Shown piece after piece: positions 7,649 to 16,125 of a stretch of 22,407 nucleotides of DNA. A model generated the notes under the pieces. It saw only the letters and a list, made by a program, of their open reading frames with translations, was not told the origin of the DNA and ran no database searches. Each line of letters opens with the position of its first letter. Within the stretch, counting starts at the first letter, position 1. The DNA is from an uncultured Eubacteriales bacterium (GTDB lineage: Bacteria; Bacillota; Clostridia; Oscillospirales; Oscillospiraceae), in the NCBI GenBank assembly GCA_905198835.1, contig CAJKDY010000020.1, positions 1-22,407 of the forward strand, read 5' to 3'. The position numbers were made by a program, and so were the translations under genes.

Positions 7649-10081
7649 TTAATCCTTGCGGACGGGCACATGCCAGATGTTCTTGGCGTATTCGGCCACG
7701 GCCCGGTCGGCGGCGAAGAGACCGGAGCGGGCGATGTTGACCAGGGCCATCTGGTTCCACTTCTTCTGGTCCTTGTAGGTCTCCCCGGCCAAAGCCTGGG
7801 CGGCCCGATAGCTCTCGAAGTCGGCCAGCAGGAAGTACTGGTCGGCCATGCCGCCGTTGGGGGCGAAGAGCAGGGAGTTGACGATGTCGGTGTAGCTCAC
7901 GCCGTCGTCAAAGCCACGGGTCATCTGGTCCAGGATACGGCGCAGGGTCTCGTTCTGGTTGTAGTACTCATAGGAGCGGTAGCCCTGCTGGACCTTGGTG
8001 GCCACCTCCTGCGCGGTGAGGCCGAAGAGGAACATATTGTCCTCGCCAACCTGCTGGCACATCTCCACGTTGGCGCCGTCCAGGGTGCCGATGGTCAGCG
8101 CGCCGTTCATCATGAACTTCATGTTGCCCGTGCCGCTGGCCTCCTTGCCGGCGGTGGAGATCTGCTCGGAGAGCTCGGCGGCAGGCATGAGCTTTTCGGC
8201 CAGGCTCACCCGGTAGTTCTCCAGGAAGACCACCTGGAGCCGGTCTTTGCACACCGGGTCGGCGTTCACCGTGGCGGCCAGGGAGTTGATCAGGTGGATG
8301 ATCTGCTTGGCCATGGCGTAGCCCGGCGCGGCCTTGGCGCCGAAGAGGTAGACCCGGGGAGTGAACTGGAAGTTGGGGTCGTCCTTGAGACGCTGGTAGA
8401 GGTAGATGATGTGCATGGCGTTCAAGAGCTGGCGCTTATACTCATGGAGCCGCTTGACCTGTACGTCGAACATGGCGTCGGTGTTGAGGATCACGCCGGT
8501 CTCCTTGGCATACCAGTCGGCAAAGGCCCGCTTGTTGGCGGTCTTGATCTCGCCCAGCCGCTTGACGGTGGCGGCGGTGGATTTCTTCTCCAGCTGGCGC
8601 ATCAACTCGGGGTGGAGCAGATAGTCGCCCGAGGCGCCCACGGCCTCCCGCATCAACTCGTCCAGACCGGGATTGATCTGGGCCAGCCACCGGCGGTGGT
8701 CGATACCGTTGGTGACGTTGAGGAACTTCTTGGGAGTCCGGCGGTAAGCGTCGTTGAAAACGTCGTTTTTCAGAATGTCGGAGTGGAGGGCGGACACGCC
8801 GTTGATGGCCTGGCAGGCGCACACGCACAGGTTTGCCATGCGGACCTGGCCATCCCAGATGATGGCGTTGCGGGCCACCCGGTCCATATCGCCGTGGAAC
8901 TCCTGCTCCAGTTGGCGCTGGTACTTACCCGAGATCTCGTCCAAAATCAGCCAGATCCGGGGCAGCAGGGAGATGATGAGGTCCTGGGGCCAGCGCTCCA
9001 GGGCTTCGGCCAGGACGGTGTGGTTGGTGTAGGACACGGTGTGGGTGGTGATATACCACGCGTCGTCCCAGTTGTAGCCCTCCTCGTCCAGCAGGATACG
9101 CATGAGTTCGGGGATGACCAGAGTGGGATGGGTATCGTTGATCTGGATGGCGTGCTTTTCGTGGAAATTCCGCAGGGTGCCGTACTTGGCCTTGTGCTTG
9201 CGGACGATGGACTGGACGGTGGCCGAGACGAAGAAATACTGCTGGCGGAGCCGCAGCATCTTGCCCTCGGTGTGGTTATCCTCGGGGTAGAGGACCTTGG
9301 CGATGGCCTCGGCGGTGGCTTTTTCCTCCACGGCCTTCACATAGTCGCCCGAGGAGAAGCGGGAGAGGTCTACGGGGGTGGGGCTCTTGGCGTCCCACAG
9401 GCGCAGACGGTTGGTGTGGTTGGTCTTGTAGCCGGCGATCTTCATATCCCGGGGCACGGCCAGAACGGTGGTGTAGCCGCTGTGCTTGACCACGTGCTTG
9501 CCGTTGGCAAAGCCGACCTCTACCTGGCCGCCAAAGTGGACCTCCTCGGTGTCCTCCGGGCGGGTGACCAGCCACGCGTCGCCCAGCTGGAGCCAGTTGT
9601 CGGGCAGCTCCACCTGCTGGCCGTCCACGATCTTCTGCTTGAAGATGCCCAGCTCATAGCAGATGGAATAGCCCGTGGCGGGGATCTCCTGGGTGGCGGT
9701 GGACTCCAGATAGCAGGCGGCCAGACGGCCCAGGCCACCGTTGCCCAGGCCCGCGTCGGGCTCCAGCTCGAACAGGTCGGAGGCGGAGAAGCCCAGGGAG
9801 TCCAGGGCCTCCTTCAGCTGGGGCAGGACCCCCAGATTAAACGCGTTCTTTTCCAGCGAGCGGCCCACCAGGAACTCCAGAGACAGATAGTGGACGTGCC
9901 GGGCGTTGGTCTTCTGGATCTTTTCCCGGGTCTCTACCCGGTTGCCCGACATGATGTCCCGCAGCACCAGGGCGCAGGTCTGGAACATATCTGTGTTGGT
10001 GGCTTCGCTCACGTCCCGGCCAAAGGTGCGGCGGAGCTTATCCACCATCAGTTTGGAGAGCTGCTTGGAGGTATAACCCAT
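7649..10081 (-). CDS. glgP: Glycogen / alpha-glucan phosphorylase (GT35)
   Basis: GlgP removes glucose-1-phosphate from non-reducing ends of glycogen using inorganic phosphate and pyridoxal phosphate. The product is 810 residues when started at the ATG ending at 10081, which has AAGGCAGGA upstream at good spacing and gives the family's usual length. Open frame continues 44 codons further upstream, but that stretch runs back towards the intergenic palindrome and has no homology-like composition. Visible blocks: YLSLEFLVGRSL near the N-terminus, DAGLGNGGLGRLAAC, QINDTHPTLVIPELMRIL, and EASGTGNMKFMMNGALT with the PLP lysine at residue 655, then GTLDGANVEM. It is the last glg gene in transcription order, set apart from glgA by 135 bases holding a terminator-like palindrome, so it may be expressed separately from glgBCDA. 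Confidence 0.96.
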   Translation of the reverse strand: MGYTSKQLSKLMVDKLRRTFGRDVSEATNTDMFQTCALVLRDIMSGNRVETREKIQKTNARHVHYLSLEFLVGRSLEKNAFNLGVLPQLKEALDSLGFSASDLFELEPDAGLGNGGLGRLAACYLESTATQEIPATGYSICYELGIFKQKIVDGQQVELPDNWLQLGDAWLVTRPEDTEEVHFGGQVEVGFANGKHVVKHSGYTTVLAVPRDMKIAGYKTNHTNRLRLWDAKSPTPVDLSRFSSGDYVKAVEEKATAEAIAKVLYPEDNHTEGKMLRLRQQYFFVSATVQSIVRKHKAKYGTLRNFHEKHAIQINDTHPTLVIPELMRILLDEEGYNWDDAWYITTHTVSYTNHTVLAEALERWPQDLIISLLPRIWLILDEISGKYQRQLEQEFHGDMDRVARNAIIWDGQVRMANLCVCACQAINGVSALHSDILKNDVFNDAYRRTPKKFLNVTNGIDHRRWLAQINPGLDELMREAVGASGDYLLHPELMRQLEKKSTAATVKRLGEIKTANKRAFADWYAKETGVILNTDAMFDVQVKRLHEYKRQLLNAMHIIYLYQRLKDDPNFQFTPRVYLFGAKAAPGYAMAKQIIHLINSLAATVNADPVCKDRLQVVFLENYRVSLAEKLMPAAELSEQISTAGKEASGTGNMKFMMNGALTIGTLDGANVEMCQQVGEDNMFLFGLTAQEVATKVQQGYRSYEYYNQNETLRRILDQMTRGFDDGVSYTDIVNSLLFAPNGGMADQYFLLADFESYRAAQALAGETYKDQKKWNQMALVNIARSGLFAADRAVAEYAKNIWHVPVRKD

Positions 10082-10134
10082 AAGTGTGATTCCTGCCTTT
10101 CTTGCGACGTCGTCTCGTATAGTATATGTCATTT

Positions 10135-10145
10135 GCATGGGCCGT
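10135..10145 (-). other. Gap between glgA and glgP: no clear glgP promoter found
   Basis: In the minus orientation the glgP side of this gap contains an AT-rich element reading TATACTATAC (plus-strand 10117-10126 region) that could be a -10 box, but at spacings of 16-18 bases I see no matching -35 hexamer. Either glgP depends on read-through past the palindrome, or its promoter is weak or activator-dependent. Marked only so that the gap is described. Confidence 0.2.
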
Positions 10146-10172
10146 GTGGGGCGCCGCAGCAAAAAACAAGGC

Positions 10173-10198
10173 GTCTGGAGTCGAATTCGACTCCAGAC
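10173..10198 (-). terminator. 26-base perfect palindrome after glgA, terminator-like on the minus strand
   Basis: GTCTGGAG-TCGAATTCGA-CTCCAGAC is a perfect 26-base inverted repeat with no unpaired centre, located 18 bases beyond the glgA stop codon. On the minus strand it is followed by GCCTTGTTTTTTGC, with a run of six T starting about five bases after the stem. This fits a rho-independent terminator or attenuator that lowers read-through from glgBCDA into glgP. A dimeric repressor or activator site for glgP is an alternative, because perfect palindromes with no loop are less usual for terminators. Confidence 0.65.
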
Positions 10199-10216
10199 AC
10201 CTAGTATATACAAAAC

Positions 10217-11653
10217 TTATTTTCCTGTCAAGCGGTGATAGATGTCCAGATAGGCCTTGGCGGACACGTTCCAGGAGAAATCGGCGGTCATGGCGTTGAC
10301 CTGGAGCTTCTTGAACTCCTTGGGGTAGTCGTAGTAGAGGCCTACGGCGCTCTCCAGCACATGGAGCATATCGTGGGCGTTCACGTCGGTGAAGGTGAAG
10401 CCCGTGCCCTCGCCGGTGACGTAGTTGTAGGGCGGGACGCTGTCTTTGAGTCCGCCGGTCTCCCGTACCACAGGCAGGGTGCCGTAGCGCATGGCGATCA
10501 TCTGGGAAAGGCCGCAGGGCTCGGCGATGGAGGGCATCAAGAAGAGATCGGCGCCGGCGTAAATGAGGTTAGACAGCTGGGCGGAGTACATGATCTGAGC
10601 GGAGAACCGGCCGGGATACTGCCCGGCGGCCCGGCGGAAGGCCTCTTCAAAGGCCCAGTCGCCGGTGCCCAGCACTACCATCTGAAGGTCCATGCGCATG
10701 ATGTCGTGCAAGACGGCGTTGACCAGGTCAAAACCCTTGTGGCTCACCAGACGGGACACACAGGCCACGATAGGCACCCGGGGATCCACGTTGAGCCCGA
10801 CAGTCTTCTGAAGCTCCTCCTTGCAGACCTTCTTGCCCGCCAGAGCTTTGGGAGTGAATTTCTTGGGCAGTTTGTCGTCCTTGGCGGGGTTGTAAAGCTC
10901 GGTGTCGATGCCGTTCAAAATGCCGGAGATCTTGCCGCCGCACTCGCTGACCACGCCCTCCAGGCCGTGGCCGTAGAAGGAGTAGTTCAGCTCATGGGCA
11001 TAGGTGGGGGAGACGGTGGTGATCCAATCGGAGGCGTAGATGGCGCCCTTCATCAGATTCACATCGCCGTGATACGCCAGCATCTTTTCGTTGAAGTAGC
11101 TGTCGTCCAGGCCGAAGAGGTCCTGCAGGGTCTGCTTGCCGTAGCGGCCTTGATACTCGATGTTGTGGATGGTGAACACTGTCCGGGCGTGCTCCAACTG
11201 GGGACGGCGCCAACGCTCCTCCATCAGATAGATGGGGACCAACGCGGTCTGCCAGTCGTTGCAGTGGATGACGTCGGGGCACCAGTCCAGCTGGCAGGGG
11301 GTCTCCAAAATGGCCCGGGAGAAGAAACCAAAGCGCTCGCCGTCATCGTAGTGGCCGTAGATCTGGCTGCGGCGGAAGTAGTATTCGTTGTCCAGGAACC
11401 AGTAGGTCACGCCGTCACGCTCCAGCTCGAACACGCCGCAGTAGGGCGTGCGCCAGGCCAGATTGACGTAGAAATACTTCAGGAAGGTCATCTGATCCCG
11501 CCAGGCGGGGCCAATGGCCTCATAGAGGGGCAGGATGACCTTGACGGTGTGCCCTTCCTTGGCCAGGGCCACAGGCAGAGAGCCGGCCACATCGGCCAGA
11601 CCGCCGGTTTTGATAAAAGGGGCTACCTCAGAGGAGGCGAAGAGGATATTCAT
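10217..11653 (-). CDS. glgA: Glycogen synthase (ADP-glucose type, GT5)
   Basis: GlgA extends alpha-1,4-glucan chains using ADP-glucose. The 478-residue product has the canonical bacterial architecture: MNILFASSEVAPFIKTGGLAD at the N-terminus (KTGGL nucleotide-sugar loop, Lys15), HCNDWQTALVP, then the second Rossmann domain with CVSRLVSHKGFDLV, and PSIAEPCGLSQMIAMRYGTLPVV containing the conserved Glu of the GT5 active site, followed by ETGGLKDSV. A good AAGGAG lies 7 bases before the ATG. It follows glgD by 34 bases and most likely belongs to the same transcript. Length is normal and no key residue is missing. Confidence 0.97.
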   Translation of the reverse strand: MNILFASSEVAPFIKTGGLADVAGSLPVALAKEGHTVKVILPLYEAIGPAWRDQMTFLKYFYVNLAWRTPYCGVFELERDGVTYWFLDNEYYFRRSQIYGHYDDGERFGFFSRAILETPCQLDWCPDVIHCNDWQTALVPIYLMEERWRRPQLEHARTVFTIHNIEYQGRYGKQTLQDLFGLDDSYFNEKMLAYHGDVNLMKGAIYASDWITTVSPTYAHELNYSFYGHGLEGVVSECGGKISGILNGIDTELYNPAKDDKLPKKFTPKALAGKKVCKEELQKTVGLNVDPRVPIVACVSRLVSHKGFDLVNAVLHDIMRMDLQMVVLGTGDWAFEEAFRRAAGQYPGRFSAQIMYSAQLSNLIYAGADLFLMPSIAEPCGLSQMIAMRYGTLPVVRETGGLKDSVPPYNYVTGEGTGFTFTDVNAHDMLHVLESAVGLYYDYPKEFKKLQVNAMTADFSWNVSAKAYLDIYHRLTGK

Positions 11654-11687
11654 ACGGTTCTCCTTTCACGCAGGGGAAAATGTGTGG

Positions 11688-12800
11688 TCACACTTGTGAA
11701 CCCTTGGCGATGGCAATGGGGTAACTCTCATGGCCCATGAGCATCCGGCCGGGGTTGATGAGCACGTCCTTATCGGTGATGGCGTACTGCAAGGTGGCGC
11801 CCGCGCCGACCCGGGTGCCCTGGAAGAGGATGCAGTGAGAGAGCCGCGCGCCTTTTTCCACCGTGACCCCCCGGAAGAGGATGCAGTGGTCCACCTCGCC
11901 CTCCACCTTACAGCCGTCGGCGATCAGGGAGTCCACCACATGGCCCTCGGGACCGTAATAAGTGGAGGGGTTGGACTGGTCCTTGGTCTTGATGGGGAAC
12001 CGGGGATCGAAGAGGCTGGCGCGCACCGCCGGGTCCAGAAGCTCCATGGAGTGCTCATAGTAAGCGCCCACGGTGTGGAACCGGCCCACATAGCCGCCAA
12101 ACTCATAGGTGTGGATGTGCAGTCGGTCCTTCATGGCCAGGATCACGCCCTCGGAGAAGGAGTGGATGTTGTGGGTGGTGCAGTGGTCCACCACGCTGAG
12201 CAAAAGCTGCTTGGAGAGAATGTAGACCTCCAGGGACTCACAGCCCATGGGGCTCTTGGGGTGGACGAACACATCGGTGACCCGGCCGTCGGGATTGGAG
12301 GACAGGTAGGTGCACGACCGGGGCTCGCCAATGTTCTGGCAGGTGACTACGGTGGTGATGTCCGCCTTGGTGGACAGGTGCTGTTCGTAGATGTCCTGGA
12401 TAGGCAGATTGGCGGCTAGGTCGCCGCCGGCCAGGATCACATAGTCCTGCCGGATGTTTTCCAGGTAGGAGCGTACTCCCGCCAGGGAGTCCATGCGGCC
12501 ATAGTAGTCGCTGGAGATGGCGTCGGCATAGCCGAAGGGGGGCAGGATGCGAAGACCGCCGTGCTTGCGGGAGAGGTCCCAGTCCTTGCCCGAGCCCACA
12601 TGGTCCAGCAAAGACTGATAGCTGGAGTGGACGATGAGGCCTACGTCGGTGACACCGGCGTTGACCATGCTGGAGAGGGTGAAGTCCACCAGGCGGTAGC
12701 GTCCGCCAAAGGGGATGGAGCAGGTGTTGCGGTGCTGGGTCAGCTCCCGCAGGTCCTTGTTGGACCGATAGGCGAATACAAGTCCATGGAGGTTATTCAT
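11688..12800 (-). CDS. glgD: GlgD, non-canonical ADP-glucose pyrophosphorylase subunit
   Basis: GlgD is the second subunit found beside GlgC in many Firmicutes; there it forms a heteromer with GlgC and modulates ADP-glucose synthesis. The 370-residue product aligns with GlgC through FGGRYRLVDFTLSSMVNAG, HVGSGKDWDLSRKHGG and the C-terminal left-handed beta-helix repeats (VEGEVDHCILFRGVTVEKGARL). The nucleotide-binding loop is degenerate: where GlgC has LAGGQGSRLKALT, GlgD has VFAYRSNKDLRELT, and the GlgC SGDHIY motif is replaced by AGGDLAAN. This supports a regulatory or structural role over full catalysis. Its ATG overlaps the glgC stop in an ATGA arrangement, so the two subunits are probably translated together. 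Recognition is firm. Confidence 0.95.
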   Translation of the reverse strand: MNNLHGLVFAYRSNKDLRELTQHRNTCSIPFGGRYRLVDFTLSSMVNAGVTDVGLIVHSSYQSLLDHVGSGKDWDLSRKHGGLRILPPFGYADAISSDYYGRMDSLAGVRSYLENIRQDYVILAGGDLAANLPIQDIYEQHLSTKADITTVVTCQNIGEPRSCTYLSSNPDGRVTDVFVHPKSPMGCESLEVYILSKQLLLSVVDHCTTHNIHSFSEGVILAMKDRLHIHTYEFGGYVGRFHTVGAYYEHSMELLDPAVRASLFDPRFPIKTKDQSNPSTYYGPEGHVVDSLIADGCKVEGEVDHCILFRGVTVEKGARLSHCILFQGTRVGAGATLQYAITDKDVLINPGRMLMGHESYPIAIAKGSQV

Positions 12801-14005
12801 GCCTTCGCGCCCTCCTTTACGTTTTTCGTGACCATGGCGGCGGGGGCCACATGGGCCTTTTTGCCCACCGTTACGCCTCCGGCCACCACGGCAATGCCCC
12901 AGTCCTCCTTGCCCGTAGGCTTGGAGCCCACCACGGCGCCGGTCTCAATGACCGCGCCCTCAGCCACGATGGAGTAGTCCACCTTGGCGCCGGCCTTCAC
13001 CACCGCGCCGGGCATGAGGATAGAGTATTTCACGCTGGCGCCGGGCTCTACGGTGACGGAGTGGAAGAGCACGCTGTGCTCCACATCGCCCTCTACCGAG
13101 CAGCCGCCAGTGAGCAGAGAGTGGGAGATCTTGGCGTCCGAGCCCACATAGTGGGGCGGCTGGGTGGGTGTGCGGGCGTAAATGGGCCAATCGTCGTCGA
13201 AGAGGTTGATGCCGTTGTCCACAGCCAGCATATCCATGTTGGCGTCCCACAGCGAGTCGATGGTGCCCACATCCCGCCAGTAGCCCGCGAAGCGGTAGAC
13301 GTGCAGATGCTCGCCCTTGGCCAGCATGGTGGGGATGATGTTCTTGCCAAAGTCGTTGGAGCTCTTTTCGTCTTTTTCGTCGTCGATCAGGTACTTGCGC
13401 AGCTTGGCCCAGGTGAAGATGTAGATGCCCATGGAGGCCAGATTGCTCTTGGGCTTTTTGGGCTTCTCTTCGAACTCGTAGACCTTGTCGTCGCCGTCCA
13501 CGTTCATGATGCCCATGCGGGAGGCTTCCTCCATGGGCACCTCCTGCACGGCGATGGTCAGGTCCGCGCCGGTGCGCTTATGCTGGAGGAGCATATCGGC
13601 GTAGTCCATCTTGTAGATGTGGTCGCCCGACAGGATCAGCACGTAGTCGGGGTCATACTGGTCGATGAAGTTGATGTTTTGGAAGATGGCGTTGGCCGTG
13701 CCCTTGTACCAAGAGCCCTCTTCATTCTCGCCCAGGTAGGGCGGCAGGATGTGCACGCCGCCGTCGGAGCGGTCCAGGTCCCAGGGCTCGCCGTTTCCAA
13801 TGTAGGAGTTCAGCTCCAGGGGACGGTACTGGGTGAGGACGCCAACGGTGTCGATGCCGGAATTGACGCAGTTTGACAGCGGGAAGTCGATGATCCGGTA
13901 CTTGCCCCCAAAGGGGACGGCGGGCTTTGCCACATGGCGGGTGAGGGCCTTCAGGCGGCTTCCCTGTCCGCCGGCCAGCAGCATGGCCACACATTCTTTT
14001 TTCAC
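12797..14005 (-). CDS. glgC: Glucose-1-phosphate adenylyltransferase, catalytic subunit
   Basis: GlgC makes ADP-glucose and pyrophosphate from ATP and glucose-1-phosphate, the committed step of bacterial glycogen synthesis. The 402-residue protein has an intact pyrophosphorylase loop GGQGSRL (residues 12-18), KPAVPFGGKYRIIDFPLSN, the metal-binding SGDHIYKMDY (Asp128), FEEKPKKPKSNLASMGIY (sugar-phosphate site with Glu179-Lys180-Pro181), and a C-terminal beta-helix with repeated hexapeptides. The start is GTG at 14005, overlapping the glgB stop as GTGA, so translation is probably coupled to glgB. The ribosome binding site is weak (AAGGATG about 12 bases upstream), consistent with that coupling. 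The overlap with glgD at the other end completes a glgB-glgC-glgD chain. Confidence 0.97.
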   Translation of the reverse strand: MKKECVAMLLAGGQGSRLKALTRHVAKPAVPFGGKYRIIDFPLSNCVNSGIDTVGVLTQYRPLELNSYIGNGEPWDLDRSDGGVHILPPYLGENEEGSWYKGTANAIFQNINFIDQYDPDYVLILSGDHIYKMDYADMLLQHKRTGADLTIAVQEVPMEEASRMGIMNVDGDDKVYEFEEKPKKPKSNLASMGIYIFTWAKLRKYLIDDEKDEKSSNDFGKNIIPTMLAKGEHLHVYRFAGYWRDVGTIDSLWDANMDMLAVDNGINLFDDDWPIYARTPTQPPHYVGSDAKISHSLLTGGCSVEGDVEHSVLFHSVTVEPGASVKYSILMPGAVVKAGAKVDYSIVAEGAVIETGAVVGSKPTGKEDWGIAVVAGGVTVGKKAHVAPAAMVTKNVKEGAKA

Positions 14006-16071
14006 GGCTTCTTCACATCCTTCTTGGTAGTTTTCGCGGCCTTTTTTGCGGTGGAAGCAACGGCTTTCTTAGCCGGGGCCTTTTTTGCTGAGGGCTTTTT
14101 CGCGGTGGAGGCAGCGGCCTTTTTGGCGGTTGCCTTTTTTGTTCCAGCCGAAGCGGCCTTTTCCTTTTTGGCCGGGGCTTTTTTGGTGCACTCCAGCACC
14201 ATGGCGCTCATGGGCGGCACGATGAGGGACACGCTCTGCTCCTGGCCGTGCATGGGGTCTCCGGCGGTCTTGATAACGCCCTTCTTGGCCCGGTCCATGC
14301 CGCCGAATTCAAAGGCGTCGGTGGAGAAGGTGACCTGGTACTCTCCGGCCACGGGGACGCCGATGCGGTAGTCTTCATGCATCACCGGGGAGAAGTTGCA
14401 CACCACCATCACCCACTTGCCCTTCTTGTCGGTGCGGGTAAAGGCGATGATGTTGTTATTGTTGTCGTCGGGCACCAGCCACTGGAAGCCCTCCCAGGAG
14501 TAGTCCTGCTCCCAAAGGGCGGGGGTCTTGAGGTAGAGAGCGTTCACCGCCTTGAAAAAGGCGTGGGTCTGCCGGTGGCGCAGGCCGTCCTCGCTGTCCT
14601 GATCCAGCACGAACCAGTCCAGCTCCCCTTCGTAGTGCCACTCGCTCCAGGTGCCAAGCTCGGTGCCCATAATGGTCAGCTTCTTGCCCGGGTGGGTGAG
14701 CATGTAAGTATAGAAGGCCCGGACGCCGGCGTATTTCTGGGGGTCGTCGCCGGGCATCTTGTTGAGGAGCGACCCCTTCATGTGCACCACTTCGTCGTGG
14801 CTCAGCGGCAGCAGGAAGTTTTCCGAGAAGGCGTAGAACAAGGAGAAGGTGATATCGTGGTGGTTATACTGGCGGAAGTAGGGGTCAAGCCGGATGTAGT
14901 GGAGAATGTCGTTCATCCAGCCCATGTTCCACTTCATGTTAAAGCCCAGACCGCCGTCCAGACCGCCCTTGGCCACGGGCTTTGTCACATTGGGCCAGGC
15001 GGTGGATTCCTCGGCGATCATCAAGCAGCCGGGGTGAAGGCGGAACATATGGGTGTTGAGCTTCTGAAGAAAGTCCACCGCCTCCAGATTCTCATGGCCG
15101 CCAAAGCTGTTGGGGCACCACGCCCCGCCCTGGCGGTTGTAGTCCAGATAGAGCATGGATGCCACCGCGTCTACCCGCAGGCCGTCAATGTGGTACTCCT
15201 GCATCCAGAAGTTGGCCGAGGAGAACAGGAAGGAGCGGACCTCGTTGCGGGCGTAGTCAAAGACCTGGGTGCCCCACTCCTTATGTTCGCCCTTGCGGGT
15301 GTCGGCGTATTCGTAAGTAGGCGTGCCGTCAAAGTGGTAGAGGCCGAAAGCGTCCTTGGGGAAGTGGGCGGGGACCCAGTCCAGGATCACGCCGATACCC
15401 GCTTTGTGGAAGGTGTCGATCAGGTGCATCAGGTCGTGGGGGGTGCCAAACCGGCTGGTGGCGGCAAAGTAGCCGGTGACCTGATAGCCCCAGGATGCGT
15501 CCAGGGGATGCTCGGTAATGGGCATCAGCTCTACATGGGTGTAGCCCATCTCCTTCACATAGCCCGGTAGAGTCTGGGCCATCTCCCGGTAGGAGAGGAA
15601 CCGACCCTCCTCGCCCCGCCGCCAGGAGCCCAGATGGACCTCGTAGATGTTCAGCGGCTGGTCGTAGACGGGGGTCCTGGCCTTCCGGTCCTGCCAGGCC
15701 TTGTCCCCCCACTTGTAGCCGGCCAGATCATAGAGCTTGCTGGCTGTGCCCGGCCGGGTCTCAGCGTGGAAGGCGTAGGGGTCGGCCTTCATGTGGACCT
15801 GGCCGTCGGCGCCGACAATGGCGTACTTATAGATGTCGTACTGCTGCAGACCGGCCACATGGACCTCCCACAGGCCATCTCCCAAGGGGAACATGGTGTG
15901 GCTGTTCATGTCCCAGCCGTTAAAGTCGCCCACCAGGGACACCGCCTTGGCTTTGGGCGCCCAGACCCGGAAGGTCCAGCCGTCGCCCTCGGGATGGGAG
16001 CCCAGGAAGGTATAGGCCGCCACCTCGTCGCCGGAGGTAAAGTGGGGAAATCTGTGCTTGCTTTGCTCCAT
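14002..16071 (-). CDS. glgB: 1,4-alpha-glucan branching enzyme (GH13) with a histone H1-like Lys/Ala C-terminal tail
   Basis: GlgB cuts alpha-1,4 chains and re-attaches them as alpha-1,6 branches. The protein is 689 residues from the ATG ending at 16071, chosen because AGGAGG (16078-16083) lies 6 bases upstream; an in-frame extension of 26 codons has no such site. A CBM48 domain starts the protein (GWTFRVWAPKAKAVSLVGDFNGWD, around residues 30-60). The GH13 core shows DWVPAHFPKD, GLRVDAVASMLY (nucleophile Asp301), MIAEEST (acid/base Glu354) and LSHDEVVHMKGSL (Asp426); the 53-residue gap between nucleophile and acid/base is the same as in the E. coli enzyme. The last 61 residues (629-689) are 22 Lys and 19 Ala with just two acidic residues, in AKK and STAKK repeats; branching enzymes normally stop before this point. 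It is first in the glgBCDA order. Confidence 0.96.
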   Translation of the reverse strand: MEQSKHRFPHFTSGDEVAAYTFLGSHPEGDGWTFRVWAPKAKAVSLVGDFNGWDMNSHTMFPLGDGLWEVHVAGLQQYDIYKYAIVGADGQVHMKADPYAFHAETRPGTASKLYDLAGYKWGDKAWQDRKARTPVYDQPLNIYEVHLGSWRRGEEGRFLSYREMAQTLPGYVKEMGYTHVELMPITEHPLDASWGYQVTGYFAATSRFGTPHDLMHLIDTFHKAGIGVILDWVPAHFPKDAFGLYHFDGTPTYEYADTRKGEHKEWGTQVFDYARNEVRSFLFSSANFWMQEYHIDGLRVDAVASMLYLDYNRQGGAWCPNSFGGHENLEAVDFLQKLNTHMFRLHPGCLMIAEESTAWPNVTKPVAKGGLDGGLGFNMKWNMGWMNDILHYIRLDPYFRQYNHHDITFSLFYAFSENFLLPLSHDEVVHMKGSLLNKMPGDDPQKYAGVRAFYTYMLTHPGKKLTIMGTELGTWSEWHYEGELDWFVLDQDSEDGLRHRQTHAFFKAVNALYLKTPALWEQDYSWEGFQWLVPDDNNNNIIAFTRTDKKGKWVMVVCNFSPVMHEDYRIGVPVAGEYQVTFSTDAFEFGGMDRAKKGVIKTAGDPMHGQEQSVSLIVPPMSAMVLECTKKAPAKKEKAASAGTKKATAKKAAASTAKKPSAKKAPAKKAVASTAKKAAKTTKKDVKKP
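14005..14187 (-). repeat. Low-complexity Lys/Ala repeat tail of glgB
   Basis: This stretch codes for residues 629-689 of GlgB. It is built from short imperfect repeats such as KKAPAKK, KKATAKK and two near-identical copies of KKA(A/V)ASTAKK. Composition (22 Lys, 19 Ala, several Ser/Thr/Pro, two acidic) resembles the disordered tails of histone H1-like bacterial proteins. On the plus strand it appears as repeated GCGG-CCTTTTTT units. Confidence 0.9.
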
Positions 16072-16085
16072 GGGGTGCCTCCTGA

Positions 16086-16099
16086 CCGGCAAAAGCCGG
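16086..16099 (-). other. Small hairpin just upstream of the glgB ribosome binding site
   Basis: On the minus strand CCGGC-TTTT-GCCGG forms a five-base-pair stem with a four-base loop, ending two bases before AGGAGG of glgB. It could tune ribosome access. It is short and could be chance. Confidence 0.35.
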
Positions 16100-16125
16100 A
16101 GCCTTTGCCTGCTGGTTTGGGTTCT

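Noticed and set aside
7001..10204. A 1067-codon open frame on the plus strand, antisense to glgP and running out of the MATE gene
   Set aside because: It runs opposite a fully recognisable glycogen phosphorylase and has the Val/Gly/His/Gln-rich composition of a frame mirrored from GC-rich coding DNA. No ribosome binding site or known domain was seen.
10082..10213. A 44-residue N-terminal extension of GlgP
   Set aside because: The ATG at 10081 has a ribosome binding site and gives the normal 810-residue length; the extension reads into the intergenic region up to the palindrome.
10235..15570. Several 340-500 codon plus-strand open frames opposite glgA, glgD, glgC and glgB
   Set aside because: They mirror the codon pattern of the glg genes in high-GC DNA and stop being open where those genes end. 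No independent promoter or ribosome binding site was found.
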